Source: Streptomyces sp. SJL17-4
GTDB taxonomy: Bacteria; Actinomycetota; Actinomycetes; Streptomycetales; Streptomycetaceae
NCBI RefSeq assembly: GCF_036826855.1
Contig: NZ_CP104578.1
Span: 2,728,001-2,792,000 of the forward strand
Length of the DNA stretch: 64,000 bases
Direction of reading: 5' to 3'
The notes under the pieces were generated by a model that saw only the letters and a list, made by a program, of their open reading frames with translations, made no database searches and was not told where the DNA came from. Shown here piece by piece: positions 35,228 through 44,307 of the stretch. Made by a program: the position numbers and the translations under genes. Within the stretch, counting starts at the first letter, position 1; every line of letters starts with the position of its first letter.

Positions 35228-37032
35228 CGGAACAGCAGACCAGCGACCCCTTCGACCGCGACGACCTCCCGGCTCCCCCCGGAGCGACGGGCGCCCTGCT
35301 CCGCTCGCTCCTCTCGACCCACCGCCTGCGGGTCGCGACGGCCGCCCTGGTGCTCCTCGTCAAGGAGGGCGCGATCCAGGCCGGTCCCCTCCTCGTCGCG
35401 TACGCCATCGACGAGGGCGTCCCCGCCTTCCGTGCGGGCGACCACGGCCCCGTGCTCGCGGTGGGCCTCGGCTACCTCCTCTGCGCGGCGCTCTCGGGCC
35501 TCCTCCAGTACGTCTTCGTCCGCGGCGCCGCCCGCGTCAACCAGGACGTGCTGCTCGATCTGCGCGGCCGGATCTTCCGCCACTCGCAGATCCTCAGCGT
35601 CGACTTCCACGAGCGGTACACCTCGGGCCGGCTGATCTCCCGCTCGACCACGGACGTCGAATCCCTCCGGGAGCTCCTCTCCGAGGGCCTGCAGGAGCTG
35701 ATCGGCGTCGTCCTCTCCTTCGTCTCGATCTCGGCGATCCTCCTCTACCTCGACCTGGGCATCGGCGCGGTCGCCGTGGCCTCCTTCCTCCCCCTCTCCT
35801 TCCTGGTGCGCGTCTACCGGCGACGTGCCGGAGCGGTGTACGCCGAGCGCTCCACGGCCATCGCGGGCGTGATCGTGAAGTTCGCGGAGACGATGAACGG
35901 CATCCGTCCGGTACGGGCGTTCCGCCGGGAGCGGGTCAACAACGCCGAGTTCGCGACGCTCAACCACCGGCACGAGCGCAGCAACGGCGACGCGCTCCTG
36001 GAGATGGCCCGCTATGTCGTGGGCTCGCGGCTCGTCGCGAACACGGCGGTCGCCGGTATGTGTCTCTGGGGCGCCTACCGGGTGGCCTCGGGCTCCCTGG
36101 AGCTGGGCGTCCTGGCGGCGGCGGTCCTGTACATGCGGCGCCTGTACGACCCGATCGACCGGCTGGGCATGTTCCTCAACTCGTACGAGTCGGCCGCCGC
36201 GTCCCTCGCCAAGATCGCGGGCCTGCTCGCCCAGGAACCCGGAGTCCCCGAGACGACCGACCCCCGCACGCTGCCCGCCCGCACGGGCTCCCCGGGGCGC
36301 GAGGTCACGTTCGACAAGGTCCGCTTCGCCTACCGCACCGGCGGCGAGGTCCTGCCCGCCTTCGACCTGACGATCCCCGCCGGCCAGACGGTGGCGGTGG
36401 TGGGGGCGACGGGCGCGGGCAAGTCCACCCTGGCGAAACTCCTGGCCCGCTTCTACGACCCCACGGACGGCGCGGTGCGCCTGGACGGCGTGGACCTCCG
36501 CGACCTGACCACCCCGGACCTCCGCCGGGGCATCGTCATGGTCACCCAGGAAGCGTTCCTCTTCTCGGGAACGGTCGCCGAGAACATCGCGATCGGCCGC
36601 CCGGACGCGACCCGCGAGCAGATCGAGGACGCGGCCCGCGCGATCGGGGCCCATGACTTCATCAAGGGGCTGCCGGACGGCTACGACACGGACGTACGCA
36701 AGCGGGGCGGCCGCATCTCGGCGGGCCAGCGGCAGCTGGTCGCCTTCGCGAGGGCCCTGCTCGCGGACCCGGCGGTCCTGATCCTGGACGAGGCCACCAG
36801 CTCGCTGGACGTCCCGGGCGAACGGGCGGTGCAGCGGGCCATGGACACGGTCCTGGCGGGTCGTACGGCTGTCGTCATCGCCCACCGTCTGTCCACGGTC
36901 GAGGTCGCGGACCGGGTCCTGGTGATGGAGTCGGGTCGGATCGTCGAGGACGGTGCGCCCTCGGACCTGGTCACCGATGAGGGCCACTACGCGGGGCTGC
37001 ACCAGGCTTGGCGGGAGAGTCTGGTGGGGTAG
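35224..37032 (+). CDS. ABC exporter half (catalytic-site subunit), TMD-NBD
   Basis: 602 residues with an exporter membrane domain (~30-310) and a nucleotide domain: Walker A GATGAGKST, Walker B VLILDEATSSLD with the catalytic Glu, and His in IAHRLSTVE. Its signature is ISAGQRQ instead of LSGGQ. In a head-to-tail dimer its Walker A/B meets the canonical signature of the partner, giving one active and one degenerate ATP site, as in TM287/288-type exporters. Translationally coupled to the partner gene. Confidence 0.92.
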   Translation: MTEQQTSDPFDRDDLPAPPGATGALLRSLLSTHRLRVATAALVLLVKEGAIQAGPLLVAYAIDEGVPAFRAGDHGPVLAVGLGYLLCAALSGLLQYVFVRGAARVNQDVLLDLRGRIFRHSQILSVDFHERYTSGRLISRSTTDVESLRELLSEGLQELIGVVLSFVSISAILLYLDLGIGAVAVASFLPLSFLVRVYRRRAGAVYAERSTAIAGVIVKFAETMNGIRPVRAFRRERVNNAEFATLNHRHERSNGDALLEMARYVVGSRLVANTAVAGMCLWGAYRVASGSLELGVLAAAVLYMRRLYDPIDRLGMFLNSYESAAASLAKIAGLLAQEPGVPETTDPRTLPARTGSPGREVTFDKVRFAYRTGGEVLPAFDLTIPAGQTVAVVGATGAGKSTLAKLLARFYDPTDGAVRLDGVDLRDLTTPDLRRGIVMVTQEAFLFSGTVAENIAIGRPDATREQIEDAARAIGAHDFIKGLPDGYDTDVRKRGGRISAGQRQLVAFARALLADPAVLILDEATSSLDVPGERAVQRAMDTVLAGRTAVVIAHRLSTVEVADRVLVMESGRIVEDGAPSDLVTDEGHYAGLHQAWRESLVG

Positions 37033-37198
37033 TCGACCGCTCAACGCAGTGGGGGACGTGGAGGGGGTCGCGTTCGGGACGTAAAACGTGATGTGTGGCG
37101 CGACCAGAGCGTTCAGCAAGAACTGCTCCCGATGCGCCGTAGATCATGAGTCCCGAATGCGGCCCCCGGAACGGCCCCCACGGCACCACCCACGGGTT

Positions 37199-38695
37199 TC
37201 AGCCCCGCGCCCGCCGCAACAGGACCAGCGACAGCGCGGCCGACGCCACCATCAGCACGGCCGCGCCGACGGCGACCACCCCCATCGCCTCCACGAACGC
37301 GGTGCGTGCGGCGTCCAGCACCGAGGGCCCGGAGGTCAGCGCCCCGCCCAGGGTCTCGCGAGCCGCGGGCGGCGCGGACGCGGGCATCGCGCCGGTGTAG
37401 ACCGCCGCCCCCAGGGTGCCCAGGAGTGCCATGCCGAGTGCTCCGCCGAGTTCGGCTCCCAACTCCAGCACCGCGGCGGCGGACCCCGCCCGCTCGGGTG
37501 GCGCGGCGCCGAGAGCCAGTTCGTTGGCGAGCGTCATCGCGGACACCAGCCCGCCGGCGTAGACGGCACCCGCCACGAGCACCACCCAGAGGGGCGTGGC
37601 GCGGTCGATGCCGGCGAGCCAGGCGAAGCCGGCGGCGGCCACGAGGAACCCTCCGGCCATCACGTACGCCCGGTCGGTCTTCTGGGCCAGCGCCGCGGCC
37701 GCGGGCGCTCCGGCGAGCACGCCCACGGTCGGCACCAGGCTCCAGAGCGCCGCCTCGAACGGGCTCTGGCCCAGGACGGACTGCAGGTACTGGGTGAGGA
37801 AGACGGCGAAGCCGACCGTCGCCGCCATCGCCAGCAGGTTGGCGAGGACGGAGCCGCCGTAGGCCCGGTTCCGCAGCAGAGCGAGGTCGACCATGGGATG
37901 GGCGAGCCGGGCCTGTCGGCGGACGAACAGCAGACCGGCGAGCAGCCCCACGGCCACACCGCCCGCCGGAAGGGGCGCCCAGCCGTCCTCGGCCAGTTCC
38001 TTGATGCCGTGGATGAGCGGCAGCAGCGCGCCGAGCGAGAGGGCGGCGCTGAGGACGTCGAACCGGCCGGTGACGGCCGGTCCCTTGGACTCGGGCAGCA
38101 GCAGGGGGCCCAGGACGAGGAGCAGGGCCATGGCCGGCAGGTTGACGAGGAAGACGGACCCCCACCAGAAGTGCTCGACGAGCGCGCCGCTGACGACGGG
38201 CCCGAGGGCGATGCCGCTCGCCATCACCGAGGTCCACAGGGTGATGGCCTTCGCGCGCTGTGCCGGGTCGGTGAACAGCACCCGGAGCAGGGCGAGCGTG
38301 GCGGGCATGAGGCAGGCCCCGGCGACGCCGAGCAGCGCACGGGCGCCGATCAGGGCGCCGGGGCTCTGGGCGTAGGCCGCGGCCACGGAGGCGACACCGA
38401 AGAGCGCCGCGCCGCCGAGCAGGACCTTGCGGCGCCCGACGCGGTCCGCGAGCGCGCCCATGGTGACGAGGAGCCCGGCGAGGACGAAGCCGTAGACGTC
38501 GAGGATCCAGAGTTGTTCGGTGGCTCCCGGCCGCAGGTCGGCGCTGACGGCGGGGATGGCGAAGTAGAGGACGGAGACGTCCATGGAGACGAGGAGCAGC
38601 GGCAGCATGAGGACGCCGAGGGCGGTCCATTCACGGCGGCCGGCGCGAGCGGGGCCGGGTCCGGTGGCGGGCTCCGGCTGTGCGGTGAGTGTCAT
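37199..38695 (-). CDS. DHA2-family MFS drug efflux pump
   Basis: 498 residues with about fourteen hydrophobic segments. Motif A appears as GALADRVGRRKVLL after helix 2, and motif C-like GIALGPVVSGALVE in helix 5, as in proton-coupled EmrB/QacA-type exporters. No ribosome-binding site is evident before the ATG. It is divergent from the GntR-TetR regulator, with half-site and full operator sequences in the 125-bp gap, so its expression is probably induced by a drug ligand. Confidence 0.9.
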   Translation of the reverse strand: MTLTAQPEPATGPGPARAGRREWTALGVLMLPLLLVSMDVSVLYFAIPAVSADLRPGATEQLWILDVYGFVLAGLLVTMGALADRVGRRKVLLGGAALFGVASVAAAYAQSPGALIGARALLGVAGACLMPATLALLRVLFTDPAQRAKAITLWTSVMASGIALGPVVSGALVEHFWWGSVFLVNLPAMALLLVLGPLLLPESKGPAVTGRFDVLSAALSLGALLPLIHGIKELAEDGWAPLPAGGVAVGLLAGLLFVRRQARLAHPMVDLALLRNRAYGGSVLANLLAMAATVGFAVFLTQYLQSVLGQSPFEAALWSLVPTVGVLAGAPAAAALAQKTDRAYVMAGGFLVAAAGFAWLAGIDRATPLWVVLVAGAVYAGGLVSAMTLANELALGAAPPERAGSAAAVLELGAELGGALGMALLGTLGAAVYTGAMPASAPPAARETLGGALTSGPSVLDAARTAFVEAMGVVAVGAAVLMVASAALSLVLLRRARG

Positions 38696-38739
38696 GCGGA
38701 GGAGGGAAGCAGCGAGGTGCGTACGGTGCCAGTCCCGCC

Positions 38740-38749
38740 CTAGTGCACC
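38740..38749. promoter_or_regulatory. Operator half-site at the MFS promoter
   Basis: ctagtgcacc is the exact inverse of ggtgcactag at 38799-38808, and lies 45 bp upstream of the MFS start. Probably a second site for the adjacent regulator. Confidence 0.55.
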
Positions 38750-38799
38750 TGGAATCCTCGCGGGGAAAGGGCAGTTCAGGGGCGCGTACGCCCCTCTTG

Positions 38800-38813
38800 G
38801 TGCACTAGTACAC
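38800..38813. promoter_or_regulatory. GntR-type operator overlapping the regulator promoter
   Basis: gtgcactagtacac is a near-palindrome centred on ctag (pattern GTGyACTAGTrCAC), close to sites bound by GntR proteins of this type. It ends 7 bp before the regulator ATG, so binding would give autoregulation. Confidence 0.65.
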
Positions 38814-38820
38814 TCCCGCC

Positions 38821-39741
38821 ATGACGACGCAACCGCCCTACCTCGCGATCGCCGCCGAGCTCCGTCGCCGCGTACAGGTGGGCGAGTTGGGACCGGGGGA
38901 CCGGCTTCCGTCGACGCGGGCGATCACCCGCGAGTGGGGCGTGGCCATGGCGACGGCCACGAAGGCACTCGCGGTGCTCCGCCAGGAGGGCCTGGTCCGG
39001 GCGGAGCCGGGGGTGGGCACGGTGGTCGTGCCGGCGGCGAAGGGCGCCCGGGCGGCGGGCGGGGACCGGGCGGCAACTCCCCTGGCCCGCGCGGAGATCG
39101 TCGCCGCGGCTCTCGCACTCGCCGACGCGGAGGGTCTGAACGCCCTGACGATGCGCAGGGTGGCGGCGATGCTCGGCGTCTCGACCATGGCCCTGTACCG
39201 CCATGTCCCGGGCAAGCCGGAGCTGATCCGTCTGATGACGGACGCGGTCTGTGGCGAGGTCCCGCTCGGTCCGGTGCCGGCGCACTGGCGGACGGGTCTG
39301 GAGCAGGGCGCGCGCTGGTTGCGTGACGTGTACGCCCGGCACCCGTGGCTGGCGCACGCGATGGCCTCGTTCACGCGGCCCGTGGCGACGCCGAACGCGA
39401 TGGCGTACACGGAGTGGATCCTGCGGGTGCTGAGGGGCACGCCGCTCACCCCCATCCAGAAGCTCCACACCCATCTGACGGTCTTCGCCTACGTCCAGGG
39501 GCTGTCGATGGCGGACGATCTGGAGGAGCAGGCCCGACAGGATTCGGGCATCTCCGACAGCGAGTGGATGGAACAGAACGAGCCACGATTCGACGCGATC
39601 CAATCGGGTGGCTCGTACCCGGAGTTGGCCTCGGTGACGAGCGGCGGCGGGTTCGGTCTCGATCTGCGGACACTCTTCGAATTCGGGCTCGGGCGAACAT
39701 TGGACGGCATCGCGTCCTTGATCGACGAAACGTCCGGTTAA
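38821..39741 (+). CDS. GntR-TetR fusion transcriptional regulator
   Basis: 306 residues. An N-terminal GntR winged helix (LPSTRAITREWGVAMATATKALAVLRQEGLVRAEPGVGTVV, residues ~27-68) is joined to a TetR-type helix-turn-helix (MRRVAAMLGVSTMALYRHVPGKPELI, ~115-140) and a TetR ligand domain. Two DNA-binding domains in one chain occur in a known actinobacterial group that controls adjacent MFS pumps. No ribosome-binding site is seen, so a leaderless mRNA is likely. Confidence 0.9.
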   Translation: MTTQPPYLAIAAELRRRVQVGELGPGDRLPSTRAITREWGVAMATATKALAVLRQEGLVRAEPGVGTVVVPAAKGARAAGGDRAATPLARAEIVAAALALADAEGLNALTMRRVAAMLGVSTMALYRHVPGKPELIRLMTDAVCGEVPLGPVPAHWRTGLEQGARWLRDVYARHPWLAHAMASFTRPVATPNAMAYTEWILRVLRGTPLTPIQKLHTHLTVFAYVQGLSMADDLEEQARQDSGISDSEWMEQNEPRFDAIQSGGSYPELASVTSGGGFGLDLRTLFEFGLGRTLDGIASLIDETSG

Positions 39742-39964
39742 CGAACACGGCCTTACGGGCAGCGGACGATTTCCGGCCAACTTCCCGACGCACTCCTGAC
39801 AGGTCCCCGTCATTCCTGTCACTCTCTCCCCGGCTCTTCGCACCAGAGTTCGCTGCTTCACCCGAACGAGTCCGCGCCATATGAACGTGCTCCACAGCTC
39901 TGCTTGCTCCGCCCGGACGGGCCGACCCAGTCCGCCGGTACCCCCCTCGCAAGAAGGAGTCTGC

Positions 39965-41995
39965 GTGAGATCCACGCCCAGCCGTCGCGCCACCGCGACC
40001 GGCGCTCTGATCGCTGCCGCCGCCATGCTCGCCGTGAGCGTCCAGTCGGGTGCCGCCACCGCGGCGGACGCCCCCTGGAGCATCGCCCCGAAGGCCCAGC
40101 AGGGCACGTCGGCGAACCCAGGCAAGCTCCCGGCCGACCTCACCCCCGCCGAGCGCACCGCGCTCATCAAGGCGGCCGACGCCGACAAGGCCGCCACGGC
40201 CAAGGAACTCGGCCTCGGCGCCCAGGAGAAGCTGGTCGTCCGTGACGTCGTGCAGGACCGCGACGGCACGACCCACACGCGCTACGAGCGCACCTACGCC
40301 GGACTGCCCGTCCTGGGCGGCGACCTGATCGTCGCCGAGACCAAGGCCGGCGCGACCACCGGGGTCACCAAGTCCTCCCGCGCGGAGCTGAAGAACGTCG
40401 ACCTCAAGGCCACCGTCGCCCCGGCCGCCGCCGAGAAGCAGGCCGTCGGCCTCGCCGCGGCGGAGGGCTCGAAGGAGACGGACGCCGAGCGCGCCCCGCG
40501 CAAGGTCGTCTGGATGGCCTCGGGCGCCCCCGTCCTCGCGTACGAGACCGTCGTCGGCGGCCTCCAGCACGACGGCACCCCGAACGAGCTGCACGTCGTG
40601 ACGGACGCCAAGTCCGGCGCGAAGCTGTACGAGTGGCAGGCCGTGCACACCGGCACCGGCAACACCCAGTACAGCGGCTCGGTCACCCTCGGCACCGCGC
40701 CCTCGTACACGCTGACCGACACGACCCGCGGCAACCACAAGACGTACAACCTCAACCGGGGTACGTCCGGCACCGGGACGCTGTTCTCCGGCTCCGACGA
40801 CGTCTGGGGCGACGGCACCCCGTCGAACCTGGAGACCGCCGGCGCCGACGCGCACTACGGCGCCGCCCTCACCTGGGACTACTACAAGAACGTGCACGGC
40901 CGCTCCGGCATCCGCGGTGACGGCGTCGGCGCGTACTCCCGGGTCCACTACGGCAACGCGTACGTCAACGCCTTCTGGCAGGACTCCTGCTTCTGCATGA
41001 CGTACGGCGACGGCTCGGCCAACGCCAAGCCGCTCACGTCCATCGACGTGGCCGCGCACGAGATGACGCACGGCCTCACGTCGGTCACCGCCGGCCTGGT
41101 CTACAGCGGCGAGTCCGGCGGCCTCAACGAGGCCACCTCGGACATCTTCGCGGCGGCCGTCGAGTTCTACGCCAACAACACCCAGGACAAGGGCGACTAC
41201 CTGGTCGGCGAGAAGATCGACATCCGCGGCAACGGCACCCCGCTGCGCTACATGGACAAGCCGAGCAAGGACGGCTCGTCCAAGGACGCGTGGTACTCGG
41301 GCATCGGCTCCATCGACGTCCACTACTCCTCGGGCCCGGCGAACCACTGGTACTACCTGCTCTCCGAGGGCAGCGGCGTCAAGACCGTCAACGGCGTGAA
41401 CTACGACTCGCCGACCTCCGACGGCCTGCCCGTCACCGGCATCGGCCGTGACAAGGCCTCGCTGATCTGGTTCAAGGCGCTCACCACCAAGTTCAACTCC
41501 TCCACCAACTACGCCGGCGCCCGCACGGGCACCGTCGCGGTCGCCACGGAGCTGTACGGCGCCGGCAGCCCCGAGGTCCTCGCCGTCCAGCACGCCTGGG
41601 CCGGCGTCAACGTCGGAACCCGCCCCGGCACCACCGAGCCGCCCACCGGCAAGGTCTTCGAGAACACGGCCGACGTGTCCATCCCGGACAACGGCGCCGC
41701 GGTGACCTCCACGGTCAACGTCACGGGTGTCGCGGGCAACGCGCCCTCCACCCTCAAGGTGGACGTCAACATCGTCCACACCTACCGCGGTGACCTCGTC
41801 GTCGACCTCGTCGCCCCCGACGGCTCGGCCTACAGCCTGAGCAACCGGTCCGGCGGCAGCGCCGACAACATCGTCCAGACCTTCACCGTGAACGCCTCCT
41901 CCGAGGTCGCCAACGGCGCCTGGAAGCTCCGCGTCCAGGACAAGGCCTCGATCGACACCGGCTACATCAACAGCTTCAAGCTCACCTTCCCGTAG
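39965..41995 (+). CDS. Secreted thermolysin-type (M4) metalloprotease with P-domain
   Basis: 676 residues from GTG with GAAGGAG upstream. Sec signal to about residue 36 (AATAADA), then an FTP-type propeptide, then the M4 catalytic domain with zinc motif HEMTH and the third ligand in GGLNEATSD, and active-site His in VHYSSGPANHWYYLLSEG. The C-terminal ~120 residues (PDNGAAVTSTVNVTG.. HTYRGDLVVDLVAPDGS) are a proprotein-convertase P-domain. The propeptide should be removed by autocatalysis outside the cell. A perfect palindrome terminator follows. Confidence 0.95.
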   Translation: MRSTPSRRATATGALIAAAAMLAVSVQSGAATAADAPWSIAPKAQQGTSANPGKLPADLTPAERTALIKAADADKAATAKELGLGAQEKLVVRDVVQDRDGTTHTRYERTYAGLPVLGGDLIVAETKAGATTGVTKSSRAELKNVDLKATVAPAAAEKQAVGLAAAEGSKETDAERAPRKVVWMASGAPVLAYETVVGGLQHDGTPNELHVVTDAKSGAKLYEWQAVHTGTGNTQYSGSVTLGTAPSYTLTDTTRGNHKTYNLNRGTSGTGTLFSGSDDVWGDGTPSNLETAGADAHYGAALTWDYYKNVHGRSGIRGDGVGAYSRVHYGNAYVNAFWQDSCFCMTYGDGSANAKPLTSIDVAAHEMTHGLTSVTAGLVYSGESGGLNEATSDIFAAAVEFYANNTQDKGDYLVGEKIDIRGNGTPLRYMDKPSKDGSSKDAWYSGIGSIDVHYSSGPANHWYYLLSEGSGVKTVNGVNYDSPTSDGLPVTGIGRDKASLIWFKALTTKFNSSTNYAGARTGTVAVATELYGAGSPEVLAVQHAWAGVNVGTRPGTTEPPTGKVFENTADVSIPDNGAAVTSTVNVTGVAGNAPSTLKVDVNIVHTYRGDLVVDLVAPDGSAYSLSNRSGGSADNIVQTFTVNASSEVANGAWKLRVQDKASIDTGYINSFKLTFP

Positions 41996-42044
41996 GCCCG
42001 CGAGCCGCTCGACGGATGAGTGAGTAACCCGAGTCACAAGTGCC

Positions 42045-42078
42045 GGACGCCCGGAGGGAACGTTCCCTCCGGGCGTCC
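42045..42078 (+). terminator. Perfect palindromic terminator after the metalloprotease
   Basis: 34 bp, fully self-complementary (ggacgcccggagggaac followed by its reverse complement), 50 bp past the stop and 24 bp before the response-regulator start. Confidence 0.9.
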
Positions 42079-42101
42079 GTGCGTCTGCATACGCTGGACC
42101 C

Positions 42102-42758
42102 ATGATCAAGGTGCTGCTGGCCGACGACGAGACGATGATCAGGGCCGGGGTGCGGGCCATCCTCGCCACCGACCCCGGGATCGAGGTGGTCGCCGAGGCC
42201 GGCGACGGCCACGAGGCCGTCGAGCTCGCCCGCGAGCACCGCCCCGACGTCGTCCTCCTGGACATCCGGATGCCCCGCCTCGACGGACTCGGCGCGGCCG
42301 AGGAGCTGCGCGGGGCCGTCCCGGGCGCGGCCGTCGTCATGCTCACCACCTTCTCCGAGGACGCGTACATCGCGCGCGCCCTCGGCAGCGGCGTCAGCGG
42401 CTTCCTGCTCAAGTCCGGGGACCCGCGCGAACTGATCGCCGGGGTCAGGGCCGTGGCGGGCGGCGGCGCCGCCCTCTCCCCCACCGTGGCCCGCCGCGTC
42501 ATCGACACCCTCGGCGGCGAGCGCCTGGCCCGCGCGGCCGCGGCGCGCGCCCGTCTCGACCGGCTCACCGGCCGGGAGCGGGAGGTCGTCGCCCTGCTGG
42601 GCGCCGGGCTCTCCAACCAGGAGATCGCGGACCGGATGTACGTCGTCGAGGGCACCGTCAAGGCCCATGTGAGCGCCGTCCTGGGCCGGCTGGGCCTGCG
42701 CAACCGGGTCCAGCTCGCGGTCCTCGCGTACGAGGCGGGCCTGGTGCCCGATGCGTGA
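42102..42758 (+). CDS. NarL-type response regulator
   Basis: 218 residues. Receiver with LADDE, phospho-acceptor Asp54 (DVVLLDIRMPRLDG) and Lys in FLLKSGD; LuxR helix-turn-helix LTGREREVVALLGAGLSNQEIADRM with the recognition helix VEGTVKAHVSAVLGRL. It overlaps the downstream kinase gene by 8 nt, so the two are coupled. Confidence 0.94.
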   Translation: MIKVLLADDETMIRAGVRAILATDPGIEVVAEAGDGHEAVELAREHRPDVVLLDIRMPRLDGLGAAEELRGAVPGAAVVMLTTFSEDAYIARALGSGVSGFLLKSGDPRELIAGVRAVAGGGAALSPTVARRVIDTLGGERLARAAAARARLDRLTGREREVVALLGAGLSNQEIADRMYVVEGTVKAHVSAVLGRLGLRNRVQLAVLAYEAGLVPDA

Positions 42759-44295
42759 GGCACCGCGCGAGCCGGTCCGCGAGCGGCTCTTCGACCTCGG
42801 GCTCTGGCTGCTGCTCTGCGTGCCCGTCCTGCTCAGGTCGGACCCGAACGACGGCGGCAGCTGGCTCCAGGTCGCCGTGGGTGTAGTGGTCCTCGCGGGT
42901 TGTGTCGCGGTCAGTCGGCGGTGGCCGCTCGTCGCGCTCGGCGCCACGGTCGCGGCGAGCCTGCCCGCCTCCCTGGAGCTGTTCACCCCCTCGTACAGCC
43001 TGGCCCTGGTCGCCTTCGGGTACCTCGCGGGGCGGCGCCAGGAGCACACCCGGGCGGCGCTCTGGCTGTTCGGCTCGATCGCGGTCACGGGTCTGCTCCT
43101 CACCTCGATCACCCGTACCTCGCTCGGCCAGTGGTTCACGCTGCTGCTCGCGCTCGCCCTCGCCGTCGTCGCGCCCTGGCTGATCGGCCGGTACGTACGC
43201 CAGTACGACCGTCTCGTGCGGAGCGGCTGGCAGCTGGCGGACCGGATGGAACGCGAGCAGGCGGCGGTCGCCGACCGGGAGCGGCTGCGGGAGCGGTCGC
43301 GGATCGCGGGCGACATGCACGACTCGCTCGGCCACGACCTGGCCCTGATCGCGATCCGCGCGGGCGCCCTGGAGGTCTCCCCCGACCTCGGCCCCGACCA
43401 GCAGCGGGCGGCGGGCGAGCTGCGCCGCGCGGCGGCGGACGCGACGGCCCGGCTGCGGGACATCATCGGTGTCCTGCGCGAGGAGGACGACACCGCGCCG
43501 ACGAGCCCGGCCGGCGAGACCGTCGAGGAACTGGCGGCCCGCGCCCGCGCGTCGGGGCTCACGGTCACCCTCGCCACGACGCCCGTGCCCACGCTGCCGG
43601 GGATGTCGGGGCTCGCCCTGCACCGGGTCGTGCAGGAGGGTCTCACCAACGCCGCCAAGCACGCGCCGGGCGCGGCGGTCTCGATCACCGTGACTCCGGA
43701 GGACGACAAGGCGGCGACGGTACGGGTCGAGGTGGTCAGCGGGCCCGGCTCGGGCGGGCCCGACCTCGGGTCCGGCTCCGGCGGGACCGGCCTCGTCGGC
43801 CTCGGCGAGCGCGTCCGCCTCGCCGGCGGCACCCTCACCCATCGCGCCACCGAGGACGGCGGCTTCGCCCTGACCGCCGTGCTGCCCCGCACGGCCCCCG
43901 CGCCGCTGCCCGCCGCCCCCACCTCGGCCAGGGAACTGGACCGGGCGCGCCGCGAGGTCCGCAAGGGCCTGGCGCGGGCGATCTGGATCCCGCTCGCGCT
44001 TCTCGCCGCGCTCGGCGCGCTGATGCTGGGGGTCGCCGCGTGGACGCAGGCCCAGTCGTATCTGGAGCCGGACGACTACGCGAGGATCCGGATCGGCCAG
44101 ACGCCCGCGCAGCTCGACGAGACCGTCGACGACTGGCCCGAGCACCCGTTGGACAGCGCGCCGCAGGTGGCTCCGCCGGAGCCGCCCGGGATGGACGAGT
44201 GCCGGTACTACCGCTCGACGATGCTGGCCGTGGTGCCGGTGTACCGGCTGTGCTTCGTCGACGGGCACCTCGCCGACAAGGCCGAGGTGCCGTGA
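42751..44295 (+). CDS. Sensor kinase with extra C-terminal membrane segment and exported tail
   Basis: 514 residues. N-terminal membrane domain (~15-150), HisKA_3 with His190 in IAGDMHDSLGHDLA, and an ATPase domain with NAAKHAPG and GTGLVGLGERV ending near residue 385. Unlike ordinary HPK7 kinases, the protein continues with a basic linker, a further hydrophobic helix (~409-432, AIWIPLALLAALGALMLGVAA) and an ~80-residue tail containing Cys484 and Cys501. With an odd or even helix count unknown, the tail is predicted to be outside. It may sense a signal or thiol state from the C-terminal side. Confidence 0.9.
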   Translation: MREAPREPVRERLFDLGLWLLLCVPVLLRSDPNDGGSWLQVAVGVVVLAGCVAVSRRWPLVALGATVAASLPASLELFTPSYSLALVAFGYLAGRRQEHTRAALWLFGSIAVTGLLLTSITRTSLGQWFTLLLALALAVVAPWLIGRYVRQYDRLVRSGWQLADRMEREQAAVADRERLRERSRIAGDMHDSLGHDLALIAIRAGALEVSPDLGPDQQRAAGELRRAAADATARLRDIIGVLREEDDTAPTSPAGETVEELAARARASGLTVTLATTPVPTLPGMSGLALHRVVQEGLTNAAKHAPGAAVSITVTPEDDKAATVRVEVVSGPGSGGPDLGSGSGGTGLVGLGERVRLAGGTLTHRATEDGGFALTAVLPRTAPAPLPAAPTSARELDRARREVRKGLARAIWIPLALLAALGALMLGVAAWTQAQSYLEPDDYARIRIGQTPAQLDETVDDWPEHPLDSAPQVAPPEPPGMDECRYYRSTMLAVVPVYRLCFVDGHLADKAEVP

Positions 44296-44307
44296 CCGAC
44301 CGCCGGG

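Noticed and set aside
39446..42763. An 1105-residue minus-strand frame opposite the M4 protease and regulator genes
   Set aside because: Shadow of the metalloprotease and neighbouring genes; no recognisable domain and composition typical of antisense frames.
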